Shown in pieces: positions 10,448-20,500 of a stretch of 64,000 nucleotides of DNA (the first letter of the stretch is position 1; every line of letters begins with the position of its first letter). This DNA is from Prillingera fragicola (Eukaryota > Basidiomycota > Tremellomycetes > Trichosporonales > Trichosporonaceae): assembly GCA_002335605.1 (NCBI GenBank), contig BEDY01000006.1, positions 62,001-126,000 on the forward strand. The letters run 5' to 3'. The position numbers and the translations under genes were made by a program. The notes beneath the pieces were generated by a model. It did not search any database. It was not told the origin of the DNA and was given only the letters and a program-made list of their open reading frames with translations.

Positions 10448-11381
10448 GATAGAAGTCGTGTGAAGGGGTGGAAATCACAATGTGAGGGAAGACTATCTTT
10501 CATACGCCGTTTATGTACAATCTGGCAGCCACAAGTCTCGAACGCGTCGCAATGCCAGTACCCCTAGCTGCCGCATCTAGACGATGCGATGGACCCTTGC
10601 TCACTTCTACTCTGTTGCACTGCTGTTCCGCCAGACGAGGGGTTCAGTCCGACGGAGGTCGTACGCAAGCCGAATGGCCTCGGCGATGCGGGCATATGCT
10701 GTGTTGTCCCGAAACGAATCACAAGCGTGCCTGGAGATTATGCCTTAGCAACGGCAGACTTGCCTCGCCTGCCTGGCGTCAATGGTCATAAGCATGATGA
10801 GGCACTCATGCTTCTCTTGCTGGCCTTCTGGCCTCGTGCAGAGAATGCATGCCCATAAAGGACGGAGGTTTACTCCCACGGCTTGAATGGCAATCAACAT
10901 GTGTGCCAATGATCACTGGTGAACAGGTATTTGGTCGCTTTTGGCCCGTAACATGGTGCGGGGGGCCGTGCCACAGCTTCAGCATACAAGGGGAACAGAC
11001 AGCAACGCACTTTGGACAGACAGACTTGTCGGCCTCAGCGGCTAGTATGGAGAGGTCATCGGGTCCAGCTCAGGGGTCACCTTCCGCTCGTCCGTCCCTG
11101 TGCTTCATTTGGCTTTTAACAGCGGTGGACGATGCCCGGAGCATACGAGCTTGCGTCAAGACAAGGCCCATGAATGCAGGCCATGTGGCGATCAAAGGGG
11201 ACGGCTGATGAGGGTGGCACCAGTCGAAAACGGTCGAGTAGTTCCTAGCTAGGCTTTTCAACGTGAAATCGTAGTGATTGTATTACGCGGATTCATTTCG
11301 TGAAGTTCCTCTGCATAGCATGTAGGTGAAATAGCAAGGAAGTCGAGAAAACGGTACTGTCCACATATGGACAGACAGCGT
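10448..11381. other. Intergenic between members E and F
   Basis: About 0.9 kb with no supportable gene. Open frames at 10513-11208 have no domain, hydrophobic pattern or splice logic. Confidence 0.5.
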
Positions 11382-11802
11382 TCAAGTTCGGGGAAGCTGG
11401 GATGGAACTGGTGGTGCTTCTACAGCCTCCGGCGGAACAGAAGGACTGAGCTTGCCGTCAAGTCCTGTCTGAATGGGGAACCGAAGCACGGCATCCAACT
11501 CGGTCTCGTCCATGACGGGCTGTCGTCGCCGTTTGGCGCGGTATCTGCCGACGAGCGTTGTCGTGAGCTTGCAGGGTATGAGCGCTGTTTCGAAGGACGT
11601 ATCAGAAGATGCTCACCAGGATTGCTAGGACAAGTAACACTACACCGCTAATGATGCCAATTGCGACCCCAGCCATCTTACCTGGCGACATTGTCCAAGT
11701 AGAGGGGTGCAATATGACACGCGAGACATCGCTGGGGATCAATTGGGAGGTCGTTGTGGCTTCTTTGACTGCTGGAGCGGTCATGGCAAGAGCCAAGGAC
11801 AT
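11382..11802 (-). CDS. Very small single-pass membrane protein (member F)
   Basis: Exons 11617-11802 and 11382-11567, intron 11568-11616 (49 nt, GTGAGC donor); 123 residues. The start MSLALAMTAPAVKEA is a weak signal peptide. A 20-residue linker is followed by a membrane helix (about 41-66) interrupted by the phase-0 intron after LLVLAIL; the second exon continues LTTLVGRYRAKRRRQ, giving the end of the helix and a strong basic stop-transfer. The tail is short, acidic then Pro-rich (SVPPEAVEAPPVPSQLP), without a PPxY motif. The intron position and phase tie it to the neighbours although sequence identity is low. Confidence 0.65.
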
Positions 11803-12570
11803 TGTGGTCACAGAGGGGAGACAGACAATGTAATGCCGGACAGATCTTGGTTGTCAAAGTGTAATGGAGTGAGCAGCCAAGAAACGACTAAAGGAACTGA
11901 TGAATCGCCAGCATTGGGGCATTCCTTCGCGGCAGCGTTCACAATGACCCCAAGGCTTCCGAGAGCTGTAAATCGGTGGTTAGCTTCAGAAGCTTCTTGC
12001 GAGCGGTGCGAATGTCTTGACGGCAAGATCTGGCCCCTCAGCCAAGCATCGAAGTTGGCTGCGAGAAGCATTGCGTTTCGAACCTGAGCTTCGTCCTGTG
12101 GCGCACAACGCTCGGTCCACTCCTGTCTGCCTTTACCATAGTTGTTTCATAAGTACTCTGGGCTTCAGTTTAAGTAAAAGAGTGACACCTGGGCGAACAC
12201 ACAAAGCGGTGAGGTGGGAGATACCAGTAGTAGTTGGAAGATGCTGAGGATGAAGGACGAAACAGACCGTTGCCCGCAGCCCCACCAGGGAGGGACACTG
12301 CACTTCCAAGTCCCGACGGAAGTGACGGCAAGAAGGTTCTCTCTGCTTGCTCGTGCCCGAAGTTTAATCAAGCCCAAATATCTCACAACGAGCCCGCGTC
12401 GACTGCACAATGTGTCGAGATACATGTACATGGCTACAACCAGATGACTACCTACAAACACAAAAGCTCCCATACCGCCACATTGGAGCACCTATGTCGC
12501 CCCAGCCTAGTTCCAACGAAGAGTGCCCCATTCCCTGCTGCACCCCTCCCATGGCCAAAGAAGCTCATTG
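11803..12570. other. Intergenic between members F and G
   Basis: About 0.77 kb. It carries the F promoter and the G 3' end; no gene recognised. Confidence 0.5.
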
Positions 12571-13142
12571 TCAGGGAGGCGGCGGAACAGGGGGCTCGTA
12601 CGAGTATGCAGGCGGAAGCGGGTCCGCACTGACCACCGCGCCACAAGTCTGTGTAGCCGCTGCTGGCGGTATCGTTGCTTGTGTCCAACGCGCTGGAGGT
12701 GGGGGTACAATCGAAGCTGTAGGCGTGACGGCGGCATTGATACCTCCAACCTGGGTGAGCTCATACTCTTGCAAAGCCGGGTTGGGATTATAAGCTGGTG
12801 CGGGCTGTACGTAAGGTAGCTGGGTACGGGGTGGCGGCGGGGGACCCATCATCGCGATAGCCCAGCAGCATCGGCGCAATACCAGCTGGCCGTGTCAGTG
12901 CTTGGGACCGGAGACGAGAAACTCACTGTCAGGACTATGAACGCAACGAGGCTCATTATCACTATGACTATGATGACGGCGACGCTCATGCCTTTAGGCG
13001 TGGACTCTTTGACACCCCATTGGCGTGGGGCAAGGATAAGGTTATGCCCTTGGAGGCTGTCATCGTCGGTGGAGGGAAGGGGCGCGGCTGATGCCAACCT
13101 TGACAGGAAGCTCAGAGCTGATATATAAATTGACAACAACAT
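12571..13142 (-). CDS. Single-pass membrane protein with PPAYSYEPPVPPP tail (member G)
   Basis: Exons 12927-13142 and 12571-12885, intron 12886-12926 (41 nt); 176 residues. Signal peptide MLLSIYISALSFLSRLASA, then a short ectodomain with NLILAPRQWGVKES, and a membrane helix about 52-76. The phase-0 intron cuts the helix after AFIVLT; the next exon opens LVLRRCC. The tail is Pro-rich, with APAYNP and a C-terminal PPAYSYEPPVPPPP ending. The ectodomain motif RQWG is shared with D and the terminal motif with E, so this gene links the otherwise divergent members. Cys residues just after the helix could be palmitoylated. Function unknown. Confidence 0.75.
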
Positions 13143-14282
13143 GAAAGGGGGGAGAGCGTAGCATTGGTTCGATGCTACTTGAGGGTTATCGAAGGTCTTC
13201 AGCGCTGTTTGGCAGAAGGTCGGTGTTTCTCTGTGCACGGCTCTCTTGGTCTGTGCAGAGCCTGGGGATGCGCTCGGGGTCGTTGGCGGCGATGGTCTAT
13301 AGGGTTGTCTTTATATCTTACAGCTTCTTGACTTCCAAGCTGTCACACGGTGTAAACATCCACATGCTCCAGGGGTACAGTGATCCTAGGACGTGTGCAC
13401 AGCACCAGCAGCGCATTGGTGTCTTGTTCTGCTCAACAGGCCATCAACCAGCGTCCAAGTGCCACCTCTGCCTCCCTCCGCCTCGGTTCTGTACCCGGCC
13501 CTCAGCATCGACATCAGCTTGGGATCGACGGATGTGGCCGGCCAAACCAAACTGCAGCTGAAACCAAACAACAAATGACAGTAACCGAGAGAACCGACAC
13601 TGCCAAATTCCTATGGCTCAAGAAAACTCGTTCCTGCCATTCCCAGGAACAGCCAACCCGTACCTGAATTTTCATGCAAGATCAGCAGGCACGAGCACGG
13701 GGGCTTGGGTGGCGGGGAAGCTAGGTACGCCTTGGCGTGCACTGCGTCATGGATGCATTCTTTGTTGGTGGGCTGTTGATGGGTTTCCTGAATGCATAGC
13801 TGTACGACCGATGAGTGTCCGAGACTCGCTGAACCAGAGCTCGACATGGCGACGGAGATAGGCGAGGGTGACGGTAACGGGTCGTTGTGACGGGTGGGTG
13901 GAGTAGAGACGGCTATGATGTTCTGCGAGGTTGCAGTCGTGGTGGTCAGCTGACCAAGGTTTGCTCACTGCCTTGTGATGTGGCTGTGGTTGGCGGGCTA
14001 CCAGTAGGAAACGGGCAGCGGGGATGTGGACTGAACGGTATTGGTGCGATAAGCAGGCTTGAGGCCGGGCGGATCTCGTGCATACAACTTCGGAACCGGT
14101 GTGGATATGGATATGCATGGCCGAGCACACTAGTTACGGACGAGCATCGGTAGTGTTGGAAGCGGAGTGAGGAGCCTCAGTAACAACGCAAGTGCAGCCA
14201 GGTAACGCGCAGCCAACGTTCAAGTGCAAGAAGGCAGCAGAGTTCAAACGTGCATAGAATCTACAACCGTACAGAAGAAAAA
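13143..14282. other. Intergenic downstream of the putative spliced RNA
   Basis: No protein gene recognised. It holds the G promoter and probably the 3' end of the minus-strand spliced transcript described at 14283-15015. Confidence 0.45.
13310..13315 (-). promoter_or_regulatory. Possible TATA box of member G
   Basis: TATAAA on the minus strand, about 170 nt upstream of the G start codon. Confidence 0.4.
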
Positions 14283-15015
14283 GCTAGTGGGAACAAGTCA
14301 GCACCAACCGGTCATGGTCGCACTCACGGAGGGGGTTGAAGGCCTTCTTTGCACTGCGGCGTTAGAAGCATGTCAAAACACGAGTTAGGAATTAACTCAG
14401 TTCAAAGTAGCAAGAATGAATGGGAGGCTGTGAGGATGCGTGAGAATTGTATTGTCAACAAACGTGCCGTTAGCAACGTGCTGACGTGTTGGAGGCCGAT
14501 GACATCGGATTAGTTGTTGTACACTGTTGCGGCATGCGGCATCAGATGTCGGAGTCAGCCAGTAAGCAGTCTGTCAGAGCGTCAGAAGGTCAGAGGAGCA
14601 CTAGGTTAGCGAAATCGAGGTTCGAGCGTCAGAAGTTAGGACGTCAGCAAGTCGTCCGCAGCCTCAGGTCAACACGTTAGAGCAGAAGCCTCCAGGTCAG
14701 TAGTTAGCGAGTAGAGTCAGCGAAGAGTCACCTTCAGTCAGGCACGTAAAGTGGTGAGAAAGTCAGCTCGAGTTAGACAAATCAGCACAGGTCAGAAGTG
14801 AGAACAGGTTGCATGTCAGAGCCGTGAGGAGTCAGATACAAGTCAGCAGTCGTCAGAAGTCTCGTTGTCATGTCTCCGTTGCCAAGACCATGAGCAACGT
14901 CCATGGGCATGACCCACCAGTCCTGCCGTCAGCCCCAATGCCTCACTAGACCTACCTTCCCCGTCCTGGACTCAGAGTGTGGAGTATGGAGGAAGCCGAT
15001 GTGGGAGTGTGGAGT
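14283..15015 (-). ncRNA. Putative spliced minus-strand transcript, probably non-coding
   Basis: Starting from a TATATATA box at 15041-15048, the minus strand shows a GTAGGT donor (14955), an acceptor with CTAAC branch (CTTCTAACGCCGCAG, ending 14354), a 26-nt exon (14328-14353), then a near-perfect 44-nt intron (14284-14327: GTGAGT donor, GCTGAC branch, CACTAG acceptor). The two introns look real. The joined exons contain no long reading frame and no recognised protein: the only ATG-started frame is under 30 codons. The first intron would be about 600 nt, very long for this window, and contains the GTCAG array (CTGAC when read on this strand). The ends are estimates. It could also be a small protein gene with a missed exon. 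Confidence 0.35.
14554..14856 (+). repeat. GTCAG/GTTAG pentamer array
   Basis: Fifteen exact GTCAG and five GTTAG pentamers, all on the plus strand, lie within about 300 bp at irregular 7-25 nt spacing (e.g. 14554, 14573, 14581, 14589, 14628, 14643, 14696, 14716, 14737, 14762, 14791, 14815, 14831, 14842, 14852). On the minus strand they read CTGAC/CTAAC, the branch-point consensus of this genome. The flanks of each pentamer are not conserved, so this is not a simple tandem repeat. Confidence 0.8.
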
Positions 15016-15040
15016 TGCAACAACACCGCCGGCGAGTTCG

Positions 15041-15048
15041 TATATATA
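15041..15048. promoter_or_regulatory. TATATATA box
   Basis: Self-complementary TATA element. On the minus strand it would serve the spliced RNA candidate; on the plus strand no gene follows closely. Confidence 0.4.
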
Positions 15049-17045
15049 GATGATCCGCCCGCGAGGCAAGTCGCGTGACCAACACCGGCCATGACTACGA
15101 CAATGCCAGATACCCGGTGCCGAAGCAGTAGATAGCGGCGTCCTCGGCCGTACTAGCGTACACATCACAACAGATCCACAGCAGAACGCAAGGCTATCTC
15201 GCCATTTCCTCTTCCCCTGAAGTTCCTAACCCATCCAAGAACCCGTGTAACGACTCCAGTGCAAAGGCAAAAAAGCGGGGTGAAGCATACTGTGGGCCTG
15301 GGACCTGATCTCTGGCCATTGCCGCGGAGCCGATGGTAGTATCTTTGTGAATGTACGCCACGAACGTGCGTTCCAGAACCACATCCTGGCGGTGCAAAGA
15401 CATCTGTGATTCTCGGCATCGTCGGCTACGGCGGCACGTGCAGGAGGAAGGTTACTCAAAATTCCGAGGCACGTTGTTCCTGTTCCTGAGAATTCACTCA
15501 GGAACGACTGTCTCCGAATGATATCATACAGTGCAAAGTCGTATTCTTGTTGATGCAAAACCTCAGATCTCCGAGCTGGTGCAACATGCTTGGCCTTCAG
15601 CGCTTCGGTTTCGTGCTCTACGGGCAGAGCAAGGGGCCACAGCCGCTGATGGTACCTCAAAGCCCATGCTCTTGCCGCAAGGCCCAGACGACTGGACAGG
15701 TGCGAGATCTGACGCAGGAACGCTCTGCGCTCTTACTGACACTGCCTGTCGTGGTGCAGGTCTGGCAGTCTGGCGGTGGTGCATCGCCGCACATTGCAGA
15801 GGTGCGTCACCTCGGTTGTGGAGGTGAAACGCGCGACAGTAGAGGAAGGGCAAGCAGCGAATCGCGTCAAGCGCGCCCTTGGGCCACACGACCTTTCACC
15901 TTGGGTTACTCTAGTGGAGCCTGCCGAAAGTCGAGGCTGTTGCCCTCGCCACTAGTCGCTGTATTTTCGTTCCACGCACTACTTAGCTCCAAGACTGCTA
16001 CTCATCGTCGTTCAAGATACCTGACATGAGACCTGACACTGACAGCAGGTTTCACCAGCCACAACACCCGCAACGGCGTGCCTGACATCTCAGCCAGCAA
16101 CGACCTCAGGGCGACTACCGCCGAGGCGGTGCGGCGCGACGTCGGACCGGCAAAACATCCTTGTTGGTCAGTGCGTCCGCCGCCGAAGTCTTGGCTCGCC
16201 GCCCCCCGCCGCACGTCGTTCGGGCCCCCTCGTGTGCGCGACCGTGTGTGGCAGGTGGCGTCCTCAGGGGGCGGCGGGGCGACGCCGGGGCCGCGGCCGA
16301 GTTGCCCAGGAGGATGAGCGATGAGCGTGGCCCGTGTGTCGGGTTTGTGCGTGGTGATTCAGGTAGTGGTGGTCTGGTGTCCGTGTTTGTCCGTGGAGGA
16401 TGCGACGACGTCCATGTCGTTTTCAGCGGACGCCGCCTGACAAAGCTGGCAAGTGCTCAGAGTGTATGCTGTACAGATGTGACCGTTACACCTCGTGGTT
16501 TAGCGCTTCTGTCGCTTTGGATCTCGAGGCCGTGCTTCTGTGCCAATCTTTTGCTGACACTGCCTCGGTTGAGACACAGACCACGTTGTCCAGATTAGCC
16601 AGACTCACGCTGCTCACTCTGAGAAACGCTGCGACCAGACTGTGCGTCGGCAGGACAGCCTCGCTGGAACCGCTTCACTGAGACTGTTACATTGATTGCT
16701 TGTTGGACCGAGAAACTCCCTCTGGGAAGAACCTGACAAAATAGGAAGCTGCAGGCCTCCTGAAGATCACTCATCTACACAACACAGCCCACAAGAACTC
16801 TGCTACACTCACACTGACTTGCACGCCCGACCAGGTTCCGAGCAAGACCGCGAGCCCGAGCACACTCTCTCAACCAACGCCAGATCCATCAATGCTAGAC
16901 TTCCAGATCCAAAAGCATGATCACCTCCCCACATGTGTATCGGCTTCAAGCAGAGACCCTTGCTCAAAGCGCAGCACATAACCCGCTCTCTGTTTCCCTG
17001 CCAAACCCCCTCAGCTCACTCCCTCTTGTTCCTCGCAACTTCAAA
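15049..17045. other. Long intergenic stretch, no gene supported
   Basis: Two kilobases. Several overlapping open frames around 15165-15890 and 16078-16680 occur on both strands, as expected in GC-rich DNA. None gives consistent splicing or a recognisable domain. The right end is the promoter/leader of member H, with an in-frame upstream Met at 16917 judged to be leader. Confidence 0.45.
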
Positions 17046-17672
17046 ATGGCCACCCGCAGGACGACAGCCAAAGCAGCAACCAAAACCACCCTCAAACCCA
17101 CACCTCTCACGAGCACACTGCGCGACAGCTGGACGACCGAGTCCCGCGCCACCGTCGTTGGCGGCAAGACCGTCTTTGTGACGACGACCAAGAAAGCCAC
17201 CTCAAAGGGCAAGGGCAAGACTTTGAACAAAGGCGCGGCAATCGCCATTGGAGTCGTCGTTGCGTTGGTCGTGCTCACCATCATTGTGAGTTTGACCCAC
17301 TCGAACACCCAGGCTGACGATGAGGCGATTCTGCTGTATCATCAATTCAGGAAGCGGCAACCCAAGACTGGCACCAAGATGGCCCACATCGAAACTCCCC
17401 CCAGCCCAGAGGAGAAGCTCGAGCAAGGACCGAGCACCAACGAGACCCCACCCGTACTGCGGGCGGGACCATACGTGGTAACGCCCCTCGAGCGTGGCGA
17501 GGAGGCCAACAGTTGGCTGGCTGAGGTTCCTCCAGTCAGCTCTGCGGCGCCTGTCGCGCAGTGGCCGCCCCCGCCTGATGTTGTGGCCGCCTGGGAAGCG
17601 CCAGTGGTACACCCTGGGCCGCCAGTTGGCCATGAGGAGGTTGGTGGTGCGCCTCGTAATGCACCGGTGTGA
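17046..17672 (+). CDS. Single-pass membrane protein (member H)
   Basis: Exons 17046-17285 and 17325-17672 separated by a 39-nt intron (GTGAGT donor, GCTGAC branch, GATGAG acceptor); 195 residues. Because 39 is a multiple of three the intron can be read through, but splicing joins the helix cleanly: VVVALVVLTII then AILLYHQFRKR. The N-terminal 60 residues are Thr/Lys/Ser-rich (MATRRTTAKAATKTT) with no signal peptide, so the protein may insert as a type III/signal-anchor protein. The tail is Pro/Glu-rich with no PPxY. An earlier in-frame Met at 16917 would add 43 residues. The same phase-0 intron in the helix links it to D-G and I-K, although it lies on the other strand. Confidence 0.65.
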   Translation: MATRRTTAKAATKTTLKPTPLTSTLRDSWTTESRATVVGGKTVFVTTTKKATSKGKGKTLNKGAAIAIGVVVALVVLTIIVSLTHSNTQADDEAILLYHQFRKRQPKTGTKMAHIETPPSPEEKLEQGPSTNETPPVLRAGPYVVTPLERGEEANSWLAEVPPVSSAAPVAQWPPPPDVVAAWEAPVVHPGPPVGHEEVGGAPRNAPV

Positions 17673-18159
17673 TAGACGATCGGGAGACGATAGTTCGCAT
17701 GTGCATGAGGGGTAGCTTGTGATATTTCACACACACGGATGAAGCCAGTATTGAACGGGAGGCAGTGTTGCTGGGCTCACTCGTCCCAACCTCCTACCGT
17801 CGATCAACCTCGCCTTCAACCAGCATAACACCAGCTATTATCCAAAGGCGACTGAAGCAGACTGTCACAGACCACAATCAGAACTAAGGAGCATGAGCAG
17901 ACTGAGCCGCAGCCCGATGGCCCGAGCGGACCGTTCCGCCTTCACTGTCGGAAGGTTACTGCACGCACAGCACGCCACGGTGCTCGGCTCGCTGACCCAT
18001 TCTAGTGATTGATACTCGACGTTCCGCGCCATCCTCCTATTTGGATCTGTAAACAGAAGGCAGATATGCACATTGGCCAACCATCTCTCTTCCAGACTTG
18101 CTTTTCACTTCGTTCTCTACGACTACTACCCACGGAGACTGCTCCCCACGCTCCTTGAC
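17673..18159. other. Intergenic between members H and I
   Basis: About 490 bp, tandem head-to-tail spacing between two family genes. No gene or TATA box seen. Confidence 0.5.
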
Positions 18160-18634
18160 ATGTTCGACTCTCTCCGCAGGTCCAAGTCAAGTTCCTCTAA
18201 ATCAGGCTCCCGAACCAAGTCCAGCTCCAGCGGGTACCGAGGCGCCACGTTTAGCAACTCCCACTCCACCGGCAGGCCACTGGGCAAAGCCGGCATCATC
18301 GCCATCTCCGTCGTCTTTGGCGTCCTCTTCCTCACGGCCATTGTGCGTCCAAGTCAGCCCGCAGCGCAAGGCATACTGACCCGCAAAGGGCGTCCTCCTT
18401 TTCTTTTGGCTCCGCAAACGCCGCCGGACAGCCTTCGCCGCAGCCGTACGCGCAAAAACCCTTGAGCAGAACTCGGAGGAAGAAGCCTTTGTGGCCTGCC
18501 ACCCGCCACACCTCGATATCGACCGAGCTTGGTCCCCGGCGTTCCTGTCTGAGAAGAGCGTCGATGCAGAGGTGCTGGTGACGCCGGAGACAGGTAGTGA
18601 GTACCAGGCTGTTGCAGAAGGGAAGAAGCAGTAG
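18160..18634 (+). CDS. Single-pass membrane protein (member I)
   Basis: Exons 18160-18342 and 18389-18634, intron 18343-18388 (46 nt, GTGCGT donor, ACTGAC branch); 142 residues. The N-terminus is Ser/Lys-rich (MFDSLRRSKSSSSKS) with no signal peptide, like member H. The helix spans about 45-68: AISVVFGVLFLTAI, phase-0 intron, GVLLFFWLRKRRR. The tail is mostly acidic and lacks the PPxY motif. Tandem neighbour of H and J in the same direction, consistent with local duplication. Confidence 0.65.
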
Positions 18635-19438
18635 GGATGTGTGGAGGCAGTTGTACCGTTCTCCGAGACTTGTGTGTAATTGGAAAAGACATGGCACCTG
18701 GGGGTTCTTGGATGGTCACTGATCGCGGTGTTTGTGTACCTTGGCCAACTTTGGGACTTATCCAGGCAGATAGCACTTACTTGACATATGCAATGCTCAT
18801 GCCAAGACGAGCCTCAGCCGCGCGATCTCTCTTGAGTTCTTGACTGAGTACTCCTTGGTTCCTTCCCAGGTATGCTGATCAGCAGCCCGAGCACCCATTC
18901 AGGATAGCAATCAAGTCGGCTACACAGCCAAAAGGCGAAGCAGAGTAACTGCCATCTGCGTATGCACCGCCCAACCTCATCTCACTTGCTCATTGGCCAG
19001 ACAAACCACTGTCGGAACAGCAATCCAGCCGCCAGCCAGCGGGCAGAAGGCCGTTTCCGTACTCGGGGCTGTTGCCTCCACCTGTCCATCATGTCACAAC
19101 TGTGGTCAGCTGGCTCGATCTCGCCATCTCGGCGGTCATCCTCGACATGCCCGTCACAGCCTCCCTCCTGCATCCCGAGTCCACTGCTCTTACGCAATCA
19201 GGTCCAGACCATCACCTCTGCCACGTTCTGACGTTGCGCGAGCTCACAGCACAAAGCCTCGCAGCTGATCACCTCTGAGCCCTCGCAGCTGATCACCTCC
19301 AAAGTTAGATTCATGAGGTGACACCGCCGCCTAACGTCTTTGGCGACACGCATGCGCATCGCATCGTAGCGTTGTCAAGTTATAATACTCTGTTGATCCC
19401 CCACTCGAAGCCAACTCGAAGCCATCCACACGCCCACA
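18635..19438. other. Intergenic between members I and J, with TATA
   Basis: About 0.8 kb, no gene. The sequence TATAATA at 19381-19387, 58 nt before the J start, is a likely TATA box. A short duplication, GCAGCTGATCACCTC, occurs near 19260 and 19284. Confidence 0.5.
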
Positions 19439-20278
19439 ATGTCGTTTGACAGTCTCACGGCCGGGCCCCCACCATGGCTAATGACAACAAGCTCACCCGC
19501 GTTCACATCACGCACATCCAGCACACCCAGCACGTCCAGCACCACCCAGTCAGGCCAATACCGGACCTACACCTACTCCAGGACAGCGACCGGCGCATCC
19601 GGCAGCCTATACACAATGGCCATCACAGCCACCATGCGCGTTCCAAGCTCTGTCTCGTCAGAGGCCCGCGGCCCGAAATACAGCCGAGGCATCATAGCCG
19701 TCATTGTATTCCTCTGTCTGATCCCCTGCATAGTCTTACCCGTACGTCGGCCGCCGTGCGCGTTCGCTCGCTGACAGGCCCAGTGGGTGCTGTGGTGTAA
19801 CTGGCGACTGAGGAGACGCCGACGGGGGGAGATTGCAGCCAGCAAGCGCCGCGCAGAGGAGCCGCCCGACCCCGAGGCCGCTGCCGGCGTGCCAGACCAG
19901 CCAGCCATGGCTCAGACCTCGCTTGCTGGGGCGTCCCACGGTGGCGCGGGGTACGACACGGGCGTGGCGGCGTACCGGCAGACTGAAGGTGCGGGGGGGT
20001 CTGGCAGCCACTACGACGCTGGGGGGTATGGGGAAGCCGTCGCGGGTCCGAGTAACTATGCCCACGCTGGGCCGTCTGGATCTTCTGATCCTTTCGGCCA
20101 AGCTGGTCCGTCCGGTAGCAGCGGCGCAGGGCCGTTTACCGATAGTGCTCAGGTTGGACCGCCATACGGCGCGGGTCAAGTGAATACCGGAGGGTACGAC
20201 AGTGGCGCGATGCGAGCTCTAGAGTCTGTTGAGCAGGCTGGAGCACACGGGACGAGGGCTGGCAAGGCGCGCGCTTGA
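19439..20278 (+). CDS. Single-pass membrane protein with Gly/Ser-rich tail (member J)
   Basis: Exons 19439-19741 and 19778-20278, intron 19742-19777 (36 nt, GTACGT donor, GCTGACAG end); 267 residues. No signal peptide; the ectodomain is Ser/Thr-rich (SSTPSTSSTTQSG). The helix about 83-108 is cut by the phase-0 intron (IPCIVLP, then AQWVLWCNWRLRRRRR), giving the usual strong basic stop-transfer. The tail carries repeats of the type AGPSGSS and GPPYGAG. It converges with member K, 222 bp between the stops. Confidence 0.68.
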
Positions 20279-20500
20279 GATTGGGTGGGGTTGTTGTAAG
20301 TAGAGACAGTAGACGTTGGGCCCAGTGTGATGTACGGACACTACAGTTGCTCGGACAACGCTGACGGCAAAGACGGTGACATTTACACTTCACAGGACAA
20401 TCATCTGCATTCAGCTGCAATATGCAATCCTATCGCCATGTCTACACAGTCATCTCTATGTTCACTCTCACAGTCTAACTTACCCCTACCCCCTGCTTCC

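Noticed and set aside
13150..13180. GGTTCGATGC-like string considered as a tRNA B box
   Set aside because: No A box, acceptor stem or anticodon arm could be folded around it. Similar strings near 14620 and 23158 fail for the same reason.
14600..14860. GTCAG array interpreted as a CRISPR or simple satellite
   Set aside because: Only the pentamer is conserved, spacing varies from 7 to 25 nt, and there are no repeat-spacer units; CRISPR arrays are also not expected in a fungal nuclear genome.
15165..15660. Overlapping minus-strand frames, one with LERTFVAYIHKDTTIGSA resembling a DUF202 motif
   Set aside because: The resemblance is short, there is no second or third helix, no matching splice sites, and all three frames are open here, which is common in GC-rich DNA.
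16161..16680. Plus-strand frames of 93-145 codons upstream of member H
   Set aside because: No hydrophobic segment, domain or splice site; both strands and all frames are similarly open.
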